Below are positions 8,429 to 15,659 of a stretch of DNA of 32,674 bases, in pieces (within the stretch, counting starts at the first letter, position 1; the number at the start of each line of letters is the position of its first letter). The stretch spans positions 1 through 32,674 of the forward strand of contig JAGWVC010000041.1 of assembly GCA_018971065.1 (NCBI GenBank), written 5' to 3'. Made by a program: the position numbers and the translations under genes. Under the pieces are notes generated by a model. That model ran no database searches and was not told the DNA's origin. It worked only from the letters and a program-made list of their open reading frames with translations. The stretch comes from Sphingomonadales bacterium (GTDB lineage: Bacteria > Pseudomonadota > Alphaproteobacteria > Sphingomonadales > Sphingomonadaceae).

Positions 8429-9961
8429 ATGGACGCGGCGAAAGACCTGCGGCGGCAATCGCTGTCGATGATGCTGCGGCGCTCGGCCGAACGGTTCGGC
8501 GCGCGGATCGCGCTGGAATGCGGCGGCGCGGCGTGGAGCTATGCCGAACTCGACCGGCTGGCCGATCGGCTGGCGAACGGTCTGGCGGCGATCGGCGTGC
8601 GCAAGGGTGATCGCGTCGCGGTGGTGGCGCGCAACAGCCACGCGTTCATGGCGCTGCGTTTTGCCGTGGCGCGCAGCGGTGCGGTGCTGGTGCCGGTGAA
8701 CTTCATGCTGCACGCCGAGGAGGCGCGCTACATCCTGGAACACGCCGGTGCCTCGCTGGTGTTTGCCGATGCGACGACGCTGGCCGTGGTGCGCGCGGCG
8801 GTGCCGGGGCTGCCGGTCTATGGCCTGCCTGGCGAGCATGAGCCGGCGCCCGCGGACGTGCCGGCGTGGGACAGCCTGCTGGGCGAGGCGATGCCACCGC
8901 CTGAAGTGGTGGACGCCGACGACCTGCTGCAGATCATCTACACCAGCGGCACCGAATCGCGGCCCAAGGGGGCGATGCTGACTCACGCGGCGGTGCTGTG
9001 GGAATACCAGTCGGTCATCATCGACTGCGAATTGCGCGGCGATGCGGTGATGCTGAATTCGATGCCGCTGTACCATTGCGCGCAGCTTGACGCGATGATC
9101 GGCCCGGCCTTGCAGATGGGCGCACACAATATCGTCACCGGATCGCCCGCGCCCGACAACCTGCTGGCGCTGATCGAGCGGCATCGCGTGACCAGCCTGT
9201 TCGTGCCGCCGACGGTGTGGATCGGCCTGTTGCGCTGCCCCGGGTTCGACGCGGCCGACCTGTCGTCGCTGACTCACGGCTATTTCGGCGCCTCGATCAT
9301 GCCGGGTGAGGTGCTGAAGGAACTGATGGCGCGGCTGCCGAAGGTGCGGTTCTGGAACGTCTATGGCCAGACCGAGATCGCCCCGGTGGCCACCGCGCTG
9401 CAGCCGCACGAGCATTTCGCGCGGCCCAATTCGTGCGGGCGGCCGGTGACGCATGTATCGACCCGGGTGGTCGATGACGACATGGCCGACGTGGCGCCGG
9501 GCGAGGTGGGCGAGGTGGTGCATCGCTCACCCCACCTGATGAGCGGGTACTGGAACGATCCGGAGAAGACGGCGGCGGCGTTTGCCGGGGGCTGGTTCCA
9601 TTCGGGCGACCTGGCGACGGTGGACGCCGATGGCTACATCACCATCGTCGATCGCAAGAAGGACATGATCAATTCGGGCGGCGAGAACGTCTCCTCGCGC
9701 GAGGTGGAGGAGTGCGTCTACACTCATCCGGCGGTGGCCGAAGTGGCGGTGATCGGCCTGCCCGATCCGCGCTGGATCGAGACGGTCTGCGCGGTGGTGG
9801 TGCCGCGCGCCGGAGCGATCATCGACGAGGCCGCGCTGATCGCCCATTGCCGGGAACGGCTTGCAGGGTACAAGGCGCCGAAACGGGTTATCGTGGTGGA
9901 GGCCTTGCCCAAGAATGCCAGCGGCAAGATCCTCAAGCGCGAGTTGCGCGCGCTGGCGTGA
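8429..9961 (+). CDS. Acyl-CoA synthetase (AMP-forming ligase, class I)
   Basis: A 510-residue member of the ANL superfamily that would join a carboxylic acid to CoA through an acyl-adenylate. Visible motifs are the phosphate loop YTSGTESRPKG (171-181), the YGQTE aromatic and adenine-binding motif near residue 312, the hinge region SGDLATVDADGYI followed by DRKKDMI, and the C-terminal catalytic lysine Lys500 in NASGKILK. Length and motif order are normal for medium-chain or aromatic acid CoA ligases. It lies 21 bp after the dienelactone hydrolase gene and 12 bp before the MFS gene, so it belongs to the hyuAB operon. It probably activates the acid released by the upstream enzymes; this is inference. 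Confidence 0.92.
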   Translation: MDAAKDLRRQSLSMMLRRSAERFGARIALECGGAAWSYAELDRLADRLANGLAAIGVRKGDRVAVVARNSHAFMALRFAVARSGAVLVPVNFMLHAEEARYILEHAGASLVFADATTLAVVRAAVPGLPVYGLPGEHEPAPADVPAWDSLLGEAMPPPEVVDADDLLQIIYTSGTESRPKGAMLTHAAVLWEYQSVIIDCELRGDAVMLNSMPLYHCAQLDAMIGPALQMGAHNIVTGSPAPDNLLALIERHRVTSLFVPPTVWIGLLRCPGFDAADLSSLTHGYFGASIMPGEVLKELMARLPKVRFWNVYGQTEIAPVATALQPHEHFARPNSCGRPVTHVSTRVVDDDMADVAPGEVGEVVHRSPHLMSGYWNDPEKTAAAFAGGWFHSGDLATVDADGYITIVDRKKDMINSGGENVSSREVEECVYTHPAVAEVAVIGLPDPRWIETVCAVVVPRAGAIIDEAALIAHCRERLAGYKAPKRVIVVEALPKNASGKILKRELRALA

Positions 9962-9973
9962 CCGGCGGCCGCG

Positions 9974-11485
9974 ATGACCGCGCCGCACCTGGCCATATCG
10001 AAATCGCGGCGCACGCTGATCACCTGTTCGGTGATGCTATCGACGATGATCGTCGCGCTGGACGGCACGATTGCCAACGTGGCGCTGCCGCACATGCAGG
10101 CCAGCCTGCTGGCCTCGCCCGAGCAGGTGGTGTGGGTGCTGACCTCGTATCTGGTGGCCTCGGCGATTGCCATGCCGCTGTCGGGCTGGCTGGCCAGCCG
10201 CTATGGCCGCAAGCTGGTGATGGTAGCTTCGGCGGCCGGGTTCACGCTGGCGTCGGTTTCGTGCGGGCTGTCCACCAGCCTGGGGATGATGGTGGTCTCG
10301 CGGCTGTTGCAGGGGGCGTTCGGCGCGGGACTGGTGCCGCTGGGGCAGGCGACGCTGCTGGATGTCTATCCGCCCGAACGGCAGGGGCAGGCAATGGTGA
10401 TCGCCGGCCTTGGCGCGATGATCGGGCCGCTGTCCGGCCCGACGCTGGGCGGCTGGCTGACCGACGCGTTCAACTGGCGCTGGATTTTCATGATCAACGT
10501 GCCGATCGGACTGGCGGCGATGGTGGGGCTGTGGTCCACGCTGCCGGAAACGCGCAACGAGGGGATGGCGAAGTTCGACCTGTTCGGGTTCGCCACGGTG
10601 TCGATCTTCATCGGCACGCTGCAACTGATGATGGACCGGGGGCAGCAGCTCGACTGGTTCGAATCGCGCGAGATCTGCATCGAGGCGGCAGCGGTGGCGG
10701 TGTTCCTGTGGATGAGCGTGGTTCACATGCTGACCGCGCGCGACACGTTCGTCAGCGTCGATGTGTTCCGCGATCGCAATTTCACCATCGGCACGGTGAT
10801 CAGCGCGGCGATCGGCATCCTGATCTTTGCCTCGGTGCCGATCATCGTGGTGATGCAGCAGCAATTGCTGGGCTATTCCGCCTATTATTCCGGGCTGGTC
10901 AGCCTGCCGCGCGGGTTCGGCACGGTGTTCGGGCTGTTGGTGGTGGGGCGGCTGATGGGCCGGGTGGATGAGCGGGTGCTGCTGCTGGCGGGGCTGGCGA
11001 TGCTGTCGCTGGCGCTGTGGATGCTGTCGCGGCTGTCGCTGCAGACCGATGCCACGCCGCTGCTGATCACCGCAGGCTTGCAGGGCATGGGCGGCGGGCT
11101 GATGATCGCGCCGCTTTCGGCGATCAGCTATTCGACGCTGGCGCTCCGGCTGCGCAACGAAGGCGCGGCGCTTTATGCGCTGGCGCGCAGCATCGGCCAG
11201 TCGCTGGGGCTTTCCGCGCTTCAGGCGCTGTCGCTGCGCAACGCGGCGCAGGTTTCCTCGCGGCTGGTGGAGGGCGTGATCCCGTCCAGCGCGACGCTGG
11301 CCTATGCCGCGCCCGGGCTTCGTTTCGACGAAGGCCTGGGGCTGCGGGCGCTGGCGGGGGAGGCCTATCGCCAGGCGGCGATGGTCGCCACGATCGACAG
11401 CATGTGGCTGATCCTGCTGCTGGCGCTGGCGATGATGCCGCTGATCCTGCTGATGCAGCGGCGCGGCGCCGTCACCGCTCGATAG
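9974..11485 (+). CDS. DHA2/EmrB-QacA family MFS transporter
   Basis: A 503-residue inner-membrane transporter of the 14-helix DHA2 type. Helix 1 carries the family signature LDGTIANVALPHMQ, and the loop after helix 2 carries motif A (GWLASRYGRK). About 14 hydrophobic segments alternate through the sequence to the C-terminus (LLALAMMPLILLMQ). DHA2 members are drug:proton antiporters, but relatives in catabolic operons may move substrates or intermediates. It is the last gene of the hyuAB operon, which fits export or uptake of the operon's compound. Its 3' end overlaps the convergent SDR gene by 14 bp. Confidence 0.9.
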   Translation: MTAPHLAISKSRRTLITCSVMLSTMIVALDGTIANVALPHMQASLLASPEQVVWVLTSYLVASAIAMPLSGWLASRYGRKLVMVASAAGFTLASVSCGLSTSLGMMVVSRLLQGAFGAGLVPLGQATLLDVYPPERQGQAMVIAGLGAMIGPLSGPTLGGWLTDAFNWRWIFMINVPIGLAAMVGLWSTLPETRNEGMAKFDLFGFATVSIFIGTLQLMMDRGQQLDWFESREICIEAAAVAVFLWMSVVHMLTARDTFVSVDVFRDRNFTIGTVISAAIGILIFASVPIIVVMQQQLLGYSAYYSGLVSLPRGFGTVFGLLVVGRLMGRVDERVLLLAGLAMLSLALWMLSRLSLQTDATPLLITAGLQGMGGGLMIAPLSAISYSTLALRLRNEGAALYALARSIGQSLGLSALQALSLRNAAQVSSRLVEGVIPSSATLAYAAPGLRFDEGLGLRALAGEAYRQAAMVATIDSMWLILLLALAMMPLILLMQRRGAVTAR

Positions 11486-12341
11486 TGGCGAGCAGCGCTT
11501 CGGTCTCGGTCCACAGCCGGGCGGCGGCAGCCATGTCGAGAGCGGCGGCGGTGGGGGCTTCCTCGGCCAGGTTGAAGAAATAGCGGCCGGGGTCGCGGCC
11601 GGTTTCGGGCGCGGTGGCCAGCCATACCAGCGTTTCCGCCGGCTTGTCGGGCGCGTCGAGCTGGGCGGCGGCCATGTGGCTTTGCATGTTGGCATCGCCG
11701 TGGCTGGCGAAATTGCTGTCCACCACGCCGGGATGCATGACCTGCGCAACGATGCCGTCGGCCGCGACGCGCCGCGCCAGTTCGTGGGTGAACAGGATGT
11801 TGGCCAGTTTGGCCATGCAATAGCCGGTGACCGGGTTATCGGGCTTGAACGATTGCAGGTCGTCCCAGTCCATGCCCTGCTGGCACATGCGGTGGGCGCT
11901 GGACGATACCGCGATGACCCGCACCGAGCCGGCGGGCAGCGCGGCGGCGCCGGCCTTGAGCAGCGGCAGCAGTTCGCGGGTCAGCACGAACGGGGCGAGG
12001 TGATTGGCGGCGAACGTGGCTTCGGTGCCATCGACCGTGGTGTAGTGTGCATCGCGCACGCCGCCGGCGTTGTTGATCAGCACATCGAGGCGGTCGGTCA
12101 GGCCGAGGATGTCGGCGGCGAGGCGGCGCACGTCGGCCATGCGCTCGAAATCGGCCTTCAGGAAATCGACGCGGGCGCCGGGAGCGGCGGCGGCGCGAAT
12201 TTCGGCCTCGGCGGCCTGGCAGCGCGCCGGATCGCGCCCGGTGCCGATGACGTGCCAACCCCGCTGGGCCAGCATTCGCGCGGTGGCCTTGCCGATGCCG
12301 GCGCTGGCGCCGGTGACGACGGCGGTGGGTTGGTCTTTCAT
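11472..12341 (-). CDS. Short-chain dehydrogenase/reductase (retinol-dehydrogenase-like)
   Basis: A 289-residue classical SDR. The cofactor motif is TGASAGIG (10-17), the NNAGG motif is at 90-94, serines stand at 146-148, and the catalytic YxxxK is Tyr174-Lys178 in GYCMAK. The Arg residues after beta-strand 2 (GTGRDPAR) suggest NADP(H). The overall style matches the retinol dehydrogenase/WW-domain oxidoreductase-like group rather than the FabG group. I start at ATG 12341 just before the first Rossmann strand; an in-frame ATG 57 bp upstream would add a tail the family lacks. It is transcribed against the hyuAB operon and away from ftsB. Whether it acts in the same pathway as its convergent neighbours is unknown. 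Confidence 0.88.
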   Translation of the reverse strand: MKDQPTAVVTGASAGIGKATARMLAQRGWHVIGTGRDPARCQAAEAEIRAAAAPGARVDFLKADFERMADVRRLAADILGLTDRLDVLINNAGGVRDAHYTTVDGTEATFAANHLAPFVLTRELLPLLKAGAAALPAGSVRVIAVSSSAHRMCQQGMDWDDLQSFKPDNPVTGYCMAKLANILFTHELARRVAADGIVAQVMHPGVVDSNFASHGDANMQSHMAAAQLDAPDKPAETLVWLATAPETGRDPGRYFFNLAEEAPTAAALDMAAAARLWTETEALLATIER

Positions 12342-12533
12342 GGCAATCGGCTCCCGTTGGCGGTGTGATAACGATACGGCCGCGATGCCATAATGCAAGA
12401 GGGTGGTGGATTAAGTGGCGATACCTAGGGAGTTATCGATTGCACTGGCGGATCGAAGCCATTTGACGCATATTTTTCGTGTGGTGCCGGTTTGGGGCTT
12501 GCGGTGCGCGACTCGCTGTGATTCTAAGAGCGA
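12342..12533. promoter_or_regulatory. Divergent SDR/ftsB intergenic region with paired GANTC sites
   Basis: This 192-bp gap separates divergent genes and is clearly richer in A+T than the genes around it. It holds two GANTC sequences, GACTC at 12510-12514 and GATTC at 12520-12524, which are CcrM methyltransferase target sites in alphaproteobacteria. Both are within 25 bp of the ftsB start codon. I see no convincing -35/-10 pair. Confidence 0.45.
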
Positions 12534-12869
12534 ATGCGCAAGCGGCAAAAACCGGGTCGGGCGGGGAAATCCGCGCCGAAAGTGGCAAGGGAGAACCTTG
12601 TCCAGGTTTTCGCGCTTGCCGCGCTGCTGGTAATGGCCGGGCTTGCCGTTGCCGGACCCAGCGGGGTGCTGGCGTGGGAAGAGAACCACCGCCTGCTGGT
12701 GGAGCGCAAGCACGAGATCACGGCGCTGACTCACGATCGCGACGTGCTGCGCAACCGGGTTGCGCTGCTGGACCCGCGCCACGTCGATCCCGATCTGGCC
12801 GGCGAACTGCTGCGTTCGCGACTGAACGTGGTCCATCCCGACGAAATGGTGCTGCTGCTGCCGCGCTGA
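12534..12869 (+). CDS. ftsB: FtsB/DivIC-like septum formation initiator protein
   Basis: A 111-residue bitopic membrane protein. A basic cytoplasmic tail (RKRQKPGRAGK) is followed by one transmembrane helix at about residues 24-43, then a heptad-like coiled coil rich in Glu, Arg and Leu (WEENHRLLVERKHEITAL) and the LLRSRLNVVHPDEMVLLL tail typical of FtsB/DivIC. FtsB joins FtsL and FtsQ in the division complex. The ATG at 12534 is preceded by AAGAG. It lies upstream of pdhA, the usual neighbourhood of the alphaproteobacterial 'septum formation initiator' gene, but the 134-bp gap suggests separate promoters. Confidence 0.85.
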   Translation: MRKRQKPGRAGKSAPKVARENLVQVFALAALLVMAGLAVAGPSGVLAWEENHRLLVERKHEITALTHDRDVLRNRVALLDPRHVDPDLAGELLRSRLNVVHPDEMVLLLPR

Positions 12870-13003
12870 TCGGCCGCCGCCGTCGATCATATCCGCACGG
12901 TGGGCATAAATTTTGCCCCTCATTCGTATGCTGCATGGTTTCGTGCGGCGCCCCCGTCCTGTAGAGGGCGGGGACCGCATTCTTCTCCCCAAAGGAATGA
13001 GCC
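12870..13003 (+). promoter_or_regulatory. pdhA leader with GC-rich hairpin
   Basis: The gap holds a 9-bp stem with one G-T pair (12952-12960 with 12965-12973, loop GTAG), and upstream a small GGGCA/TGCCC dyad (12902-12918) around an A+T-rich core. The sequence TAGAGGGCGG at 12962-12971 also occurs 68 bp upstream of tRNA-Ala, so it may be a shared -10-type element rather than, or as well as, part of a hairpin. AAAGGA at 12991-12996 is the ribosome-binding site that decides the TTG start of pdhA. Confidence 0.4.
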
Positions 13004-14071
13004 TTGGCCAAGACCGGCAAAAGCCAGCCACAAGACCCTGCCGCCGACGGCGAAATCGCGCTTCGCGCGCTGCAGGACGCCTATGTTGCCGACCGGCAGT
13101 TCGCCGCCAGTGACGAGCAATTGCTGCACTTCTATGAGCAGATGGTGTTGATCCGCCGCTTCGAGGAAAAGGCCGGCCAGCTTTATGGACTGGGCCTGAT
13201 CGGCGGGTTCTGCCACCTGTACATCGGCCAGGAAGCGGTGGCGGTGGGCCTGCAATCGGCGCTGGATGCCGGCAAGGACAGCGTCATCACCGGCTATCGT
13301 GACCACGGCCACATGCTGGCCTATGGCATCGATCCCAAGCTGATCATGGCCGAGCTGACCGGCCGCGCCGCCGGTATTTCGCGCGGCAAGGGCGGGTCGA
13401 TGCACATGTTCAGCGTCGATCACAAGTTCTTCGGCGGGCATGGCATCGTCGGGGCGCAGGTGTCGCTGGGCACGGGGCTGGCCTTTGTGCACAAGTATCG
13501 CGAGGACGGCGGGGTGTGCGTGGCCTATTTCGGTGACGGCGCCGCCAACCAGGGCCAGGTCTACGAGAGCTTCAACATGGCGGCCTTGTGGAACCTGCCG
13601 ATCGTCTACGTGGTCGAGAACAACGGCTATGCGATGGGCACGGCGGTGAAGCGCGGTTCGGCCGAGACGCATTTCCACCGGCGCGGCACCGCGTTCCGCA
13701 TTCCCGGCATGGACGTGAACGGCATGGACGTGCTGGAAGTGCGCAAGGCGGCGGAACTGGCGATCGAATACGTGCGTAAGGGCAACGGGCCGGTGCTGAT
13801 GGAGCTGAACACCTATCGCTATCGCGGGCACTCGATGTCGGACCCGGCCAAGTACCGCAGCCGCGAGGAAGTGCAGGAAATGCGCGAGAAGCACGATCCG
13901 ATCGAGGCGGCGAAGAACGAATTGCTGAAGCGCGGCGTGGCCGAGGAGCGGATCAGGGAGATCGACAAGCGGGTGCGTGCTGCCGTGGCGGAAAGCGCCG
14001 ATTTTGCCGAGAATTCGCCCGAGCCGGCGCTGGACGAACTGCATACTGACGTGCTGGTGGAGAGCTACTGA
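13004..14071 (+). CDS. pdhA: Pyruvate dehydrogenase E1 component, alpha subunit
   Basis: A 355-residue ThDP-dependent subunit that, with PdhB, decarboxylates pyruvate and reductively acetylates lipoyl groups. The ThDP/Mg motif runs from GDGAANQG to VENN (about residues 177-206), and the C-terminal active-site loop reads [11 protein letters not shown]. The N-terminal [12 protein letters not shown] and [12 protein letters not shown] blocks are standard for E1-alpha. Translation starts at TTG 13004, giving MAKTGK; AAAGGA lies 7 bp upstream, while the nearby ATG at 12997 is in another frame that soon stops. The stop codon overlaps the pdhB start by one base (TGATG), so the two are co-translated. 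Confidence 0.96.
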   Translation: MAKTGKSQPQDPAADGEIALRALQDAYVADRQFAASDEQLLHFYEQMVLIRRFEEKAGQLYGLGLIGGFCHLYIGQEAVAVGLQSALDAGKDSVITGYRDHGHMLAYGIDPKLIMAELTGRAAGISRGKGGSMHMFSVDHKFFGGHGIVGAQVSLGTGLAFVHKYREDGGVCVAYFGDGAANQGQVYESFNMAALWNLPIVYVVENNGYAMGTAVKRGSAETHFHRRGTAFRIPGMDVNGMDVLEVRKAAELAIEYVRKGNGPVLMELNTYRYRGHSMSDPAKYRSREEVQEMREKHDPIEAAKNELLKRGVAEERIREIDKRVRAAVAESADFAENSPEPALDELHTDVLVESY

Positions 14072-15441
14072 TGGCCATCGAACTGAAGATGCCCGCGCTT
14101 TCGCCGACGATGGAAGAAGGCAAGCTGGCGAAGTGGCTGGTCAAGGAAGGCGATGAAGTCCGTTCGGGCGACATCCTCGCCGAGATCGAGACCGACAAGG
14201 CGACGATGGAGTTCGAGGCGATCGACGAAGGCACGATCGGCAGGATTCTGGTGGCCGAAGGCACCGATGCGGTGAAGGTGGGCACGGTGATCGCCACGAT
14301 CGATGGTGGTGACGAGGTTGCCGCGCCTGCGGCCAAGCCTGCGGTGCAGGAGCCGGTGGCAACGGCCGAACCCGCCCCGAAGAAGGCCGAGAGCGGCACG
14401 TCGAACCTGGCCAGCGACGCCAAGCCGGCGCGCGATCCCGAAGTGCCCAGCGGCACCAACATGAAGACATCGACCGTGCGCGAGGCCTTGCGCGACGCGA
14501 TGGCCGAGGAAATGCGCCGCGACGGCAGCGTGTTCGTGATGGGCGAGGAAGTGGCGGAGTATCAGGGCGCCTACAAGGTGACCCAGGGCCTGCTGGAGGA
14601 ATTCGGGCCGAAGCGCGTGATCGATACGCCGATCACCGAATACGGCTTTGCCGGCATTGGCACCGGCGCGGCGATGGGCGGCTTGCGCCCGGTGGTCGAG
14701 TTCATGACCTTCAACTTCGCGATGCAGGCAATCGACCACATCATCAATTCGGCCGCCAAGACCAATTACATGTCGGGCGGGCAGATGCGCTGTCCGGTGG
14801 TGTTCCGTGGCCCCAACGGCGCGGCGGCGCGGGTGGGCGCGCAGCATTCGCAGAACTATGCGCCGTGGTATGCCAGCGTGCCGGGGCTGGTGGTGATTGC
14901 CCCGTATGACGCCAGCGACGCCAAGGGCCTGCTGAAGGCGGCGATCCGCAGCGAGGACCCGGTGGTGTTCCTGGAGAACGAGCTGGTCTATGGCCGGTCG
15001 TTCGAACTGCCCGAACTGGACGACCACGTGCTGCCGATCGGCAAGGCGCGGGTGGTGCGTGAGGGGCGCGACGTGACGATCGTGTCGTACTCGATCGGCG
15101 TCGGCCTGGCGCTGGAGGCGGCCGAAACGCTGGCGGGCGAGGGGATCGAGGCCGAAGTGCTGGACCTGCGCACGCTGCGGCCGCTGGACAAGGGCGCGGT
15201 GCTGCAATCGCTGGCCAAGACCAACCGCGTGGTGGTGGCCGAGGAAGGCTGGCCGGTGTGCGGCATCGCTTCCGAGATCGTCGCGGTGTGCATGGAAGAA
15301 GGCTTCGACCACCTCGACGCGCCGGTGCTGCGGGTGTGCGACGAGGACGTGCCGCTGCCTTATGCCGCCAACCTGGAAAAGGCGGCGCTGATCGATGCCG
15401 GGCGGATTGTCGCGGCGGTCAGGAAGGTTTGCTACCGCTGA
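14071..15441 (+). CDS. pdhB: Pyruvate dehydrogenase E1 component, beta subunit with N-terminal lipoyl domain
   Basis: A 456-residue protein. Residues 1-80 form a lipoyl domain with the ETDKATME motif, so Lys43 should carry lipoate. A flexible Ala/Pro/Glu/Lys-rich linker runs from about 85 to 130. The rest is the transketolase-like E1-beta domain, including [20 protein letters not shown] and [18 protein letters not shown] lipoylated E1-beta is known from alphaproteobacteria and differs from the enterobacterial design, in which E1 is one polypeptide. The E2 and E3 genes are not in this window. LipA, which makes the cofactor, is encoded at 27932-28855. Confidence 0.96.
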   Translation: MAIELKMPALSPTMEEGKLAKWLVKEGDEVRSGDILAEIETDKATMEFEAIDEGTIGRILVAEGTDAVKVGTVIATIDGGDEVAAPAAKPAVQEPVATAEPAPKKAESGTSNLASDAKPARDPEVPSGTNMKTSTVREALRDAMAEEMRRDGSVFVMGEEVAEYQGAYKVTQGLLEEFGPKRVIDTPITEYGFAGIGTGAAMGGLRPVVEFMTFNFAMQAIDHIINSAAKTNYMSGGQMRCPVVFRGPNGAAARVGAQHSQNYAPWYASVPGLVVIAPYDASDAKGLLKAAIRSEDPVVFLENELVYGRSFELPELDDHVLPIGKARVVREGRDVTIVSYSIGVGLALEAAETLAGEGIEAEVLDLRTLRPLDKGAVLQSLAKTNRVVVAEEGWPVCGIASEIVAVCMEEGFDHLDAPVLRVCDEDVPLPYAANLEKAALIDAGRIVAAVRKVCYR

Positions 15442-15447
15442 AATCAC

Positions 15448-15478
15448 GGGGGACGGCGCGGGAGCGCGTTCGTCCCCC
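15448..15478 (+). terminator. Possible pdhAB terminator hairpin
   Basis: GGGGGACG (15448-15455) pairs perfectly with CGTCCCCC (15471-15478), with a further GCGC/GCGC helix possible inside the loop. It begins 7 bp after the pdhB stop. There is no T tract after it, so it may be a weak terminator or an mRNA 3'-end stabiliser. Confidence 0.5.
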
Positions 15479-15659
15479 GATGTGGTTTCGATTGGCATCG
15501 ATTACGAAAAAATTTTTGGGTTAATGCCAATAAACCTACGGCCACCGCAGAAATCGGTAATTGCCGCATCCCGCGCGGTCATCGCTTTTTAACGACTTCT
15601 TAGCGCTGGCGGGCGCAAAACCTGTCTCGGGACGGACTTCATTCCCGAGGAGAGCGCCC
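15479..15659 (+). promoter_or_regulatory. A+T-rich promoter region of the Tad gene cluster
   Basis: This stretch stands out by its A+T content. It contains a perfect 8-bp inverted repeat, ATTGGCAT (15491-15498) and ATGCCAAT (15524-15531), around an AAAAATTTTT core, and a CtrA-like site TTAA-N7-TTAG at 15589-15603. GAGGAGAG at 15647-15654 is the ribosome-binding site for the TTG start of tadG. Confidence 0.5.
15589..15603 (+). promoter_or_regulatory. CtrA-like binding site (TTAA-N7-TTAG)
   Basis: The alphaproteobacterial CtrA consensus is TTAA-N7-TTAA; this site differs at one base. It lies 57 bp upstream of the tadG start. CtrA controls pilus genes in Caulobacter, and related wiring is reported for other alphaproteobacteria. 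Binding here is inferred. Confidence 0.4.

Noticed and set aside
12997..12999. ATG as start of pdhA
   Set aside because: It is in a different frame that ends without resembling E1-alpha; TTG at 13004 is in frame and better spaced from AAAGGA.
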